Positions 8,468 to 15,513 of a DNA stretch of 64,000 bases are shown here, in pieces. How positions within the stretch are numbered: position 1 is the stretch's first letter; the number at the start of each line of letters is the position of its first letter. The notes beneath the pieces are model-generated. The model saw only the letters and a program-made list of their open reading frames with translations, was not told the origin of the DNA and made no database searches. The position numbers and the translations under genes are program-made. Where the stretch lies: assembly GCF_005116675.2 (NCBI RefSeq), contig NZ_CP050699.1, forward strand, positions 1,449,001 through 1,513,000, read 5' to 3'. This DNA is from Desulfosediminicola ganghwensis. Its GTDB lineage: Bacteria; Desulfobacterota; Desulfobulbia; Desulfobulbales; Desulfocapsaceae.

Positions 8468-8831
8468 TTCGTGACTTTTGATATCCTTATTACGCACCAT
8501 TTCCCTGATTTGCCTGGCGCCGGGGCCTGTAAGTCGTGGGCAATTTCTCCTGATAACCCGGCGTTGTCGGATTAAAAATAATGCTCGCAGATACACCAAG
8601 GAAATGAACCTGCGCTAATAGGGATATTAGGGGGCTCTGTCTGATTTACATTCGATACTCCGGAGTCTCGCGCTCGCTTACTTGATTTATACGACAGAAT
8701 TGAGATAATTCGGCAGAAACATGCTTTGAATCTGTTGTGGTGTCTCTGTTTTCATCTGCCCGGATGTACTTTAATTGTGGCCTGGCAGGGAAATTCTCGT
8801 CAGCGCTATACATCTGCACGGAGCGTCGCTC
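8468..8831. other. intergenic region, no gene recognised
   Basis: 364 nt with no credible ORF. It includes a stretch at about 8562-8596 resembling 6503-6540 and motif copy B at 8661-8684. The SLC13 promoter probably lies in the last 150 nt, but I cannot place it. Confidence 0.4.
8661..8684. repeat. short dispersed motif, copy B
   Basis: CGGAGTCTCGCGCTCGCTTA then CTTG shares CAGAGTCTCGCG and GCTCGCTTAC with the copy at 63618-63643, and the outline of the copy at 6464-6490. Non-coding in all three places. Confidence 0.35.
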
Positions 8832-10679
8832 ATGGATAACTCTGTTTTGACTTCAGAGATGCTGATTGTTTTCGGACTGCTTGGTTTTGCCATAATTTTA
8901 TTTGTCTTTGAATTACTGCGGGTAGATATTGTCGGTTTACTTATGATGGTTCTTTTGCCTCTGTTGGGGGTGATAGAACCTCAGGACGCTCTGGCTGGTT
9001 TAAGTTCTAACGCAGTTGTATCTGTTATCGCGGTGATGATAATCGGCGCGGGCCTGAATCGGACCGGGGTGATGAATGTGGTCGCCTCAAAGATCATTAA
9101 ACTGGCCGGGCGGGGAGAGAAACAGATCATGCTGGTGGTGGCCACTGTGGTGGCGATCATCTCCAGCTTTATGCAGAATATAGGTGCGGCAGCCCTGTTT
9201 TTACCGGCTACCATGCGAATATGCCGCCGCCTTAATATCTCCGCCAGTCGTATTATTATGCCGATGGGCTTTGCGGCAATTACCGGTGGTTGTCTGACCC
9301 TTGTCGGCTCCAGCCCCCTGATCATGCTCAACGATCTGATGGCGAGCTGGTGGGCAAATAATAGTGAAGCGGTTGGCGGCTCTCAGTTTGTACCTCTCGA
9401 ATTGCTCTCAATTACTCCTGTCGGGCTGGTGTTGCTGGCCTGCGTCCTGGTCTATTTTGCGGTATTCGGGAGCAGGTTGCTACCGGCAGATATGTGTGAG
9501 ATTGATGAAGACTGCATGGATAAACGGCTGCAGGAAATCTATGGCAGTGTGGTCGGGGATGGCTATGAACTTGAGGTTCCACTATCATTTAGGCCCAAAA
9601 GTCTTGGGGAGCTGGAACTTCGATCACAGTTTAACATTACCGTTGTGGGTATAGCCAAAAATGAAGGTTATGTGAAAAATCTGGCACCCGTGATGGATTC
9701 GGTTGTAGGCCCCGGTGATGTGCTGTGGATCATCAGCTCAAAAGAAAAAATTGAGAAAGTAGCCGATGCTTACGGCTGGCGAATAAAGAAGCAGCATGAA
9801 ATATTTGCCGAGGAAAACTCGCCGGATGAATCGGGTGTCATCGAAGGGGTAGTAATTCCCCACTCCAATCTCAGTGGTCACACCATGGCAGAGCTCCGCT
9901 TTCGCGACCTTTTTCAGGTGAACCCGCTGGCTATTGTGCGAGGCGATGAGATCATCATGGAGAATATCAATGTCACCACCCTTCTCCAGGGCGATACCAT
10001 ACTCTTACAGGGGCGGTGGCAGAGGTTTGAACTGCTGCGCCAGAAGATGGATATCGCCTTTATCGAAGAGGTAAAAGGGGAGCAATTTCTGCCTGAGAGA
10101 ACGCGCTCGGCGATGTTTTTTGTGGTCCTGTCCCTGGTGCTTGCTCTCAGCTTTCATATAAAGCTTTCCATCGCCCTGCTTACCGGCGCCCTCGGGATGA
10201 TTATTACCGGGGTGATAGCTGCAGACCGGGCCTACGAAGCGGTGGACTGGAGAACGGTTTTTCTGCTTTCCGGCCTGATCCCCCTTGGCGCAGCCTTTGA
10301 ACAGACAGGTGCCGCAGCATATCTGGCAGAGCGTGTGATGAGTGTGGTCGGGACGCCGAACTCGCTGGTATTGCTGCTTGTAGTCTCAATGCTGAGCGCG
10401 TTTTTTTCTTTGCTGGCATCCAATGTGGGGGCGGCAGTACTGATGGTGCCCCTGGCCATGAACATGGCTGTTGAAGTGGGAGTAAACCCGGTTGTTGCAG
10501 GCATAGCCGTTGCTATGTCTGCGTCCAACACCTTTATTCTGCCCACGCACCAGGTAAATGCTCTCTTGATGCGTCCCGGAGGGTATAGAACAAAGGATTA
10601 CATGCGGGCAGGCATCGGCATCACCATAATATATACAGTGGTGCTGGTTGCCTGCCTTGCAATGTTTTATGATCTGTAA
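8832..10679 (+). CDS. SLC13-family permease with TrkA-C (RCK) domains
   Basis: A 615-residue inner-membrane transporter. Hydrophobic blocks of five to six helices at the N terminus (about residues 12-185) and C terminus (about 420-610) flank a soluble central part (about 190-400) with two TrkA-C/RCK-type subdomains (LGELELRSQFNITVVGIAKN and the MAELRFRDLF region). This layout marks the DASS/SLC13 permeases for sulfate, dicarboxylates or similar anions; the C-terminal SNTFILPTHQVNALLM resembles the family's second SNT-type signature. The ATG at 8832 has CGGAG 8 nt upstream and is preferred over an upstream TTG. In a sulfate reducer sulfate is an attractive but unproven substrate. Single gene. 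Confidence 0.85.
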   Translation: MDNSVLTSEMLIVFGLLGFAIILFVFELLRVDIVGLLMMVLLPLLGVIEPQDALAGLSSNAVVSVIAVMIIGAGLNRTGVMNVVASKIIKLAGRGEKQIMLVVATVVAIISSFMQNIGAAALFLPATMRICRRLNISASRIIMPMGFAAITGGCLTLVGSSPLIMLNDLMASWWANNSEAVGGSQFVPLELLSITPVGLVLLACVLVYFAVFGSRLLPADMCEIDEDCMDKRLQEIYGSVVGDGYELEVPLSFRPKSLGELELRSQFNITVVGIAKNEGYVKNLAPVMDSVVGPGDVLWIISSKEKIEKVADAYGWRIKKQHEIFAEENSPDESGVIEGVVIPHSNLSGHTMAELRFRDLFQVNPLAIVRGDEIIMENINVTTLLQGDTILLQGRWQRFELLRQKMDIAFIEEVKGEQFLPERTRSAMFFVVLSLVLALSFHIKLSIALLTGALGMIITGVIAADRAYEAVDWRTVFLLSGLIPLGAAFEQTGAAAYLAERVMSVVGTPNSLVLLLVVSMLSAFFSLLASNVGAAVLMVPLAMNMAVEVGVNPVVAGIAVAMSASNTFILPTHQVNALLMRPGGYRTKDYMRAGIGITIIYTVVLVACLAMFYDL

Positions 10680-10793
10680 GTGTCAATCTACGCAGCGTCA
10701 TCATCTTCCCTGTTTCGGTAGAAAGCATAGCTACTGTGGCTTACCGCTAAAAGCTTGGAACCTGACGTTGCCTGAACCGATGAGAGAGGTATG

Positions 10794-11639
10794 TCAACTG
10801 AGGTTGAGGTTATAAAAGGTGTTGATGTAGGCCTTTGGGGCAACCGTCTTTTTCTGAAAGACAACATCTTTGATGTGAAGATCCCTGATGAGGTTTTCGG
10901 TAAACTTCTGCCTGGTATACTGATCGGTTTTCAAGCCGCCTCCCAGGTTGTCGAGGGCTATGATACCGTCATCTATCAGGCTCACCGTGATCTTTGGCGA
11001 ATGTTTGGCAACCCTGGCCTGGACCTTGGCTAACAGGGTTTTCTTCTCCAGCAGTTGCGCTGATTCACTCGTTGTTTGGAATTGCGGCATCCTGGCCATG
11101 TGAACAAGCATATCGGCAGCCTCATTGATAGAAAGCCGATCGAGATTGAGCACGAGATCGTAAAGGCGGCTATCCCAGGCATCCTTGCCATAGATCCTCA
11201 GATTCCATTTTTGTCTCTCTTCATCGTCATGTTTCAGTCTGTCCCTGGCTTCTTCCTGAGTCCCGCCTTCGCGCGTCATTTCTTCCTTGATTCGCGAGCC
11301 CTTGCTGGCGATTATGCGAACTTTCAGCACGTGAGGAATATCTTCGAGAAAAAAATGGCCTGCAAGACCATGGTAAACGACATTATCTCTGGATACATGA
11401 GAGAGCAGGGCGGATTGAAAATAACGCAGATATCGTTCCCGATCGTAATAAAAGCGGTCGAGCATGGTGGGAGGGTCGTGCAGGATTTTGGCGATTTTTG
11501 ACTCCGGGACATTGAATTCATTTGCGGCTTCAAGCAAAACCTCACGCGATGTGCAGATATATCCGAGCTTTTCTGCAAGCGCTTCGGCAACGTCCTTACC
11601 TTTACTGTAGCTCCCTCTGGAAATGGTAATGATCGACAT
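10794..11639 (-). CDS. cytidylate-kinase-like family protein
   Basis: A 281-residue protein beginning MSIITISRGSYSKGKDVAEA, which carries the modified P-loop of cytidylate-kinase-like proteins (SRGSYSKGKDVA), followed by REVLLEAANEF, the arginine-rich LID-like KGSRIKEEM segment and the DDEERQKWNLRIYGKDAWDS motif typical of this family rather than of true Cmk. The C-terminal 80 residues (KITVSLIDDGIIALDNL onwards) look like a small BON-like domain, an inference from the hydrophobic pattern. The ATG at 11639 has GAGG 6 nt upstream, better than the TTG 12 nt earlier. It converges on the SLC13 gene with 114 nt between. The substrate is unknown. Confidence 0.82.
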   Translation of the reverse strand: MSIITISRGSYSKGKDVAEALAEKLGYICTSREVLLEAANEFNVPESKIAKILHDPPTMLDRFYYDRERYLRYFQSALLSHVSRDNVVYHGLAGHFFLEDIPHVLKVRIIASKGSRIKEEMTREGGTQEEARDRLKHDDEERQKWNLRIYGKDAWDSRLYDLVLNLDRLSINEAADMLVHMARMPQFQTTSESAQLLEKKTLLAKVQARVAKHSPKITVSLIDDGIIALDNLGGGLKTDQYTRQKFTENLIRDLHIKDVVFQKKTVAPKAYINTFYNLNLS

Positions 11640-12027
11640 GTTGAACCTCAAATTTGGGGGATATGGAAAACAATGCGTAGAAATACATCAGAGCCTAACA
11701 TAAGCATTGTGACATCAAATGCATGCGGCGTTCTGAAGGTTAAGCGAGTTGAAGAACTATTGAAAAATTCAACGAAGCAGAAGATTGGTAGATATTCATG
11801 CACAAAATTAGTAACATAAGATGTTGTGGCAGGTGGACGAAGTGTTTTGGACCAGGCTGAATGAAATATTTCTGGTCAGCTCAAGGGTAAGCTATAATTG
11901 TTGCAGATGACCAACTAATCATGATACTTTCTCAGGGTCATTGCAGCGCACACTGTCATGGCATATTTTAACCAATTATATGTGCTTTTTTGCGTAATTC
12001 GCAATTATTGATGATCAGCAGAAATAT
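11640..12027. other. divergent intergenic region
   Basis: 388 nt between a minus-strand kinase-like gene and a plus-strand acyltransferase. A TATAAT hexamer at 11893-11898 could be a -10 element for the acyltransferase, although the -35 is poor. No ORF or RNA structure stands out. Confidence 0.35.
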
Positions 12028-12819
12028 ATGAAACAGGAACTTTTAAAAGATTACCGATACGTCAGTGCTGGTACCCCGCCATCCTTGGTTGGCCGCACCT
12101 TTCCTTCACTGATTTTTTATATTCGCTTTATTCGCATAATTTCTCAATGTGCCAGCATGGCAAAACGGGGGGAGTTTGGCGATCAGCAGTGGCTGGAGAA
12201 GAGCTGGCAGGTTGTTAAAGTACTGGAAGATGTCGGTGTTCGGGTAAGAGTTACAGGGATGGAGCATGTCGAAGCGGATGGAGGCCCTTGTGTTTTTATC
12301 GGCAATCATATGAGCTTCCTGGAAACGGTTATTCTGCCTGCCATAATTTTACCCAAGCCTGTGACTTTCGTGGTTAAGCAAAGCCTGCTGGAATATCCAA
12401 TATTCAAACATGTCTTGGCTTCCCGCGATCCCATTGCGGTTACCAGAACGAATCCACGGCAGGATCTTAAAGCGGTACTCGATGAGGGAGTAAAACGGTT
12501 ACAGCAGGGAACGTCTGTTGTGGTGTTCCCACAATCGACCAGGTCACATGTATTTGATCCTGCCAAGATGAGTTCAATAGGCGTCAAGCTCGCCAGAAAA
12601 GCCAATGTACCCGTAGTGCCTATTGCCTTGAAAACAGATGCGCTGCAGAATGGCAAAATGCTCAAAGATTTTGGAAAGGTCGAACCGAGTCTTTCCATTG
12701 AGTTTGCCTTTGGTGCGCAACTGACAATTGAAGACCGTGGCAATGGCGTGCAGGAAGAGGTGAACAGCTTTATTGAAAAGAAGCTGGACCAGTGGGGAAA
12801 AGAACTGCTTTCCGTTTAA
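12028..12819 (+). CDS. PlsC-like 1-acylglycerol-3-phosphate acyltransferase
   Basis: A 263-residue acyltransferase of the LPLAT family. The catalytic block is NHMSFLET (about 92-99), a HX4E version of the usual HX4D motif. The second block VVFPQSTRS (about 167-175) replaces the common FPEGTRS. Later VPVVPIALKT matches block IV. Such enzymes acylate lysophosphatidate or related lysolipids at the inner membrane. The two conservative substitutions suggest a divergent subfamily, so substrate assignment is open. A weak ribosome site precedes the ATG. It is followed by the bidirectional hairpin at 12844-12882. Confidence 0.8.
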   Translation: MKQELLKDYRYVSAGTPPSLVGRTFPSLIFYIRFIRIISQCASMAKRGEFGDQQWLEKSWQVVKVLEDVGVRVRVTGMEHVEADGGPCVFIGNHMSFLETVILPAIILPKPVTFVVKQSLLEYPIFKHVLASRDPIAVTRTNPRQDLKAVLDEGVKRLQQGTSVVVFPQSTRSHVFDPAKMSSIGVKLARKANVPVVPIALKTDALQNGKMLKDFGKVEPSLSIEFAFGAQLTIEDRGNGVQEEVNSFIEKKLDQWGKELLSV

Positions 12820-12843
12820 CTGGAAAACAGGTAGCAAAAAAAA

Positions 12844-12882
12844 AGGATGAGCTTCGGCTTTATTGATACCGAAGCTCATCCT
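12844..12882 (-). terminator. terminator between convergent genes
   Basis: A 14-bp hairpin AGGATGAGCTTCGG / CCGAAGCTCATCCT. The A run at 12836-12843 becomes a T tract on the minus strand, so it terminates the zinc-finger gene and probably also limits readthrough from the acyltransferase. Confidence 0.8.
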
Positions 12883-12893
12883 GGAAGAAAGAA

Positions 12894-13244
12894 TCAGTCT
12901 TTGGAGAGTTCTGGTTCCTGCTCGAAATCGTCGTCATCGTCATCATAAACGTCTTCTTCCTCATCATCGCTGTCGCCGTCGTCTTCTTCTGCGGCTTTCT
13001 GCTCTTCGTGCTCCTGGATTGCAGCTTCATTCTGCATCCGGACGGCCTTAGGAATTTTCGATTCAGGAAGAATCATTTCGGTGATTTTTGCGATCTCATC
13101 GTGGACATCGTTGTCTTGTTGACAGATCGGGCATTCATCTACATGGCGCTCCATAAAACCAACCATGCGGGCAGGCGCCATTGTCTCGTCTCTGACGCTT
13201 ACGAACCATTGTTTCGTCAGTTTTATTAATCGTTCACACTGCAT
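12894..13244 (-). CDS. ZAS-like zinc-finger protein with acidic tail
   Basis: A 116-residue soluble protein with no signal peptide or membrane segment. Around residue 33 it has HVDECPIC, an HX3CX2C motif identical in spacing to the ZAS zinc-binding motif of anti-sigma factors. It is followed by a helical stretch and a C-terminal third made almost entirely of Asp and Glu (EEDDGDSDDEEEDVYDDDDD). It might bind zinc and a nucleic-acid-binding or sigma-like partner, with the acidic tail as a DNA mimic; that is inference. I do not recognise a named family. It lies upstream of tRNA-Sec on the other strand. Confidence 0.7.
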   Translation of the reverse strand: MQCERLIKLTKQWFVSVRDETMAPARMVGFMERHVDECPICQQDNDVHDEIAKITEMILPESKIPKAVRMQNEAAIQEHEEQKAAEEDDGDSDDEEEDVYDDDDDDFEQEPELSKD

Positions 13245-13314
13245 TTTGTTGTATTTTACCTATGTTTTAAGATAGTTACCTGTGGCCGTATGTGGCCTGC
13301 AGGGTAACACTTTT

Positions 13315-13343
13315 TTGAAAAAACGATTTGAAGAATGTATTAT
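13315..13343 (+). promoter_or_regulatory. promoter for tRNA-Sec
   Basis: TTGAAA (13315-13320) and TATTAT (13338-13343) are separated by 17 nt, a good sigma-70 arrangement about 60 nt before the tRNA. Confidence 0.5.
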
Positions 13344-13405
13344 AATAAAAACTTGTTTTCGAGGTCAATACTTATTAGTATGTCGTCTCCGTTCAAATCG
13401 CCAAC

Positions 13406-13503
13406 GGAAGTGGACAGGGCACTGGTGGCCCTCCCGGACTTCAAATCCGGTGTAGCGGGTTAATAGCCCGCTAGGTGGGTTCGATTCCCATGCACTTCCG
13501 CCA
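13406..13503 (+). tRNA. selC: tRNA-Sec (UCA)
   Basis: The acceptor stem GGAAGTG pairs with CACTTCC, then G and an encoded CCA. The anticodon loop CTTCAAA (13439-13445) gives anticodon UCA at 13441-13443, between CCGGA and TCCGG. There is a long variable arm (AGCGGGTTAATAGCCCGCT) and a T arm with GGTTCGATTCC. The 98-nt length and long extra arm are typical of bacterial tRNA-Sec. This shows that the organism inserts selenocysteine; selA, selB and selD are not in the window, and no gene here shows an obvious in-frame UGA. Confidence 0.96.
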
Positions 13504-13513
13504 AGATATATTT

Positions 13514-13548
13514 AAGCGCCTTATGCCTCGTGCATAAGGCGCTTTTTT
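13514..13548 (+). terminator. terminator of tRNA-Sec
   Basis: AAGCGCCTTATGC and GCATAAGGCGCTT form a 13-bp stem with a 5-nt loop, followed by six T residues, 11 nt after the tRNA. Confidence 0.9.
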
Positions 13549-13864
13549 GTTTCATGAGAACCTGCCTACATGGAACAACATTTCACCTAAAATTAGGTTT
13601 CCTGGTCGCAAAAATCAAGGTGCACCGCCCTAATGTGCTGTTTTGGTACATAATTATCAAATGGCAGGATTCTTTGGCTGAAAACGGATTCTGGCATTAA
13701 GACCTTTATCGATGATTGTTTTCGAGAATGAGAACAGCCCATACACCGCTCTTGAATTTACTATATCACGACACGGGTGAAACCAGAGCACAAGAATTGA
13801 AAATATATGAAGGGTCCCAAGTGTTAGGGTGAAGCTTTAACATTCCATATGCAAATAAAAGCAT

Positions 13865-13897
13865 AAGGCGCCTGCAGCTCAAGACTGCAGGCGCCTT
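13865..13897 (-). terminator. terminator of glyQ
   Basis: AAGGCGCCTGCAG / CTGCAGGCGCCTT, a 13-bp GC-rich stem, lies 20 nt after the glyQ stop on the minus strand, followed by ATGCTTTTATTT. It indicates that glyQ is transcribed without a downstream glyS. Confidence 0.75.
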
Positions 13898-13917
13898 TGT
13901 CAGACTGCGGGAACTTC

Positions 13918-14784
13918 TTATTTGATAAGAGGATGCCCCATCTCTTCGCGCTGAAGTACGTAACGCTCAGCAACCTTTCTGGCAATATTACGGATTCTGC
14001 CAATGTAACGGGTACGTTCTGCAACACTGATTGCCTTGCGAGCGTCCAGCAGGTTGAAGGTGTGGGAACATTTCAGGCAGTAGTCGTATGCCGGGAGGAT
14101 GAGTCCCTTCTCCACCAGCTTCAACGCTTCTTCTTCAAATGAATTGAAAAAGCCGATCATCTTTTCAACGTTGGCCTCTTCGAAATTGAAGGTCGAGAAC
14201 TCGACTTCAGCCTGATGGAAGATTTCGCCATAGGTGACGTTATCGTTCCACTTGATATCATAGACACTCTCAACCCCCTGGAGATACATGGCGATGCGTT
14301 CGAGGCCGTAGGTGATCTCCACAGTGGTGGGGTGCAGCTCAATGGAACCAGCCTGCTGAAAGTAGGTAAACTGGGTTATCTCCATGCCGTCGAGCCACAC
14401 TTCCCAACCCAGGCCTGATGCACCGAGTGTTGGGGATTCCCAGTCGTCTTCTACGAAGCGGATATCGTGCTCAAGCAGATCAAGGCCGAATTGTTTGAGA
14501 CTGCCGAGGTAGAGTTCCTGAACATCTAGTGGCGAGGGTTTCAAGACAACCTGGTACTGATAGTAATGCTGCAGTCGGTTCGGGTTGTCTCCATAGCGAC
14601 CATCTGTAGGGCGGCGGGATGGCTGCGGGTAGGCTGCTTTCCACGGCTCGGGGCCAAGTGCCCTGAGAAGGGTCGCGGGGTGGAAGGTGCCGGCTCCTAC
14701 CTCCATATCATATGGTTGCTGGATAACACAGCCCTGACCTGACCAGTAGGTGTCGAGCTCAAATATTATATCTTGAAAGTTCAT
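13918..14784 (-). CDS. glyQ: glycine--tRNA ligase alpha subunit
   Basis: A 288-residue protein starting [20 protein letters not shown] with the classic [17 protein letters not shown] motif, [15 protein letters not shown] and [20 protein letters not shown], all diagnostic of the alpha chain of bacterial alpha2beta2 glycyl-tRNA synthetase. It makes glycyl-adenylate and charges tRNA-Gly with GlyS in the cytoplasm. In most bacteria glyS follows directly. Here a terminator lies 20 nt downstream and the next feature is unrelated, so the beta subunit must be encoded elsewhere. Length is normal. Confidence 0.97.
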   Translation of the reverse strand: MNFQDIIFELDTYWSGQGCVIQQPYDMEVGAGTFHPATLLRALGPEPWKAAYPQPSRRPTDGRYGDNPNRLQHYYQYQVVLKPSPLDVQELYLGSLKQFGLDLLEHDIRFVEDDWESPTLGASGLGWEVWLDGMEITQFTYFQQAGSIELHPTTVEITYGLERIAMYLQGVESVYDIKWNDNVTYGEIFHQAEVEFSTFNFEEANVEKMIGFFNSFEEEALKLVEKGLILPAYDYCLKCSHTFNLLDARKAISVAERTRYIGRIRNIARKVAERYVLQREEMGHPLIK

Positions 14785-15049
14785 GAAATTCCCTCGTAAT
14801 TCGTACTGGGTATTGAAAAGAAAAGTTACGGATTCTGCGATATCAACCCATGCCGGCGCTTTGGCAGATTGACGGGCAGATTAGCGATATATAAACACAA
14901 TGCAAGTATAATTGCTCCCTTGACTTTTGTCTATTGGATCATAATTATATGCGCTTAAGCTACCACAGCAGCCCCAGCGGGTAAATATTTTTCTCCGGTG
15001 AGAGTTTCTGTATATTTTCTCTATTCCGTTACATTTCAACGGCTTCTAA

Positions 15050-15472
15050 ATGCTACATATCCCCAGTCACAAAGATTATTCGGCAATACTCACCAGCGCA
15101 AAAAACATTGCGGTGGTAGGCCTTTCACCAAAAGCAGCGCGCCCGAGCAATGATGTCGCCCGCTACCTGATCGGGGTTGGGTATACAGTTTACCCGGTTA
15201 ATCCAGGCCAGGATTCCATTCTGGGTTTGAAATGCTATCCCAGTCTGGATGCACTTTCTGCTTCAATTGATATCGTCAATATCTTCAGACGATCCTCTGA
15301 AGTGTTGCCGATCGTTGAAGCGGCGGTGGAAATTGGCGCATCCACAGTCTGGATGCAGGAGGGCATAGTCAACACCGAGGCTGCCGACTATGCCGAGGCT
15401 CACGGCCTGCAGGTGGTGATGGACAGGTGTATCAAGATAGATCATATGAACCTGGCGCCGATAGCACACTGA
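15050..15472 (+). CDS. CoA-binding domain protein (YccU-like)
   Basis: A 140-residue Rossmann-fold protein of the CoA_binding_2 family: AVVGLSPKAARPSNDVARYL (about 21-40), YPVNPGQDSILGLKCYPSL, DIVNIFRRSSEVLPIVEAAV and VWMQEGIVNTEAADYAEAHG. It is homologous to the nucleotide-binding domain of succinyl-CoA synthetase alpha and to Thermus YccU-type proteins, which bind CoA. The physiological role is unknown. It lies 41 nt before uvrA on the same strand and may be co-transcribed with it. Confidence 0.9.
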   Translation: MLHIPSHKDYSAILTSAKNIAVVGLSPKAARPSNDVARYLIGVGYTVYPVNPGQDSILGLKCYPSLDALSASIDIVNIFRRSSEVLPIVEAAVEIGASTVWMQEGIVNTEAADYAEAHGLQVVMDRCIKIDHMNLAPIAH

Positions 15473-15513
15473 TTCAGAACCTCCGCTGAAAATCCTTATA
15501 CCCCTTTCTTTTT

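Larger units (their letters stand above)
13504..13917. other. intergenic region with two terminators
   Basis: Between tRNA-Sec and glyQ lie a strong terminator at 13514-13548 and a second at 13865-13897. The 300 nt between them hold only a 14-nt palindrome (ACCTAAAATTAGGT, about 13582) and no ORF of note. Confidence 0.5.
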
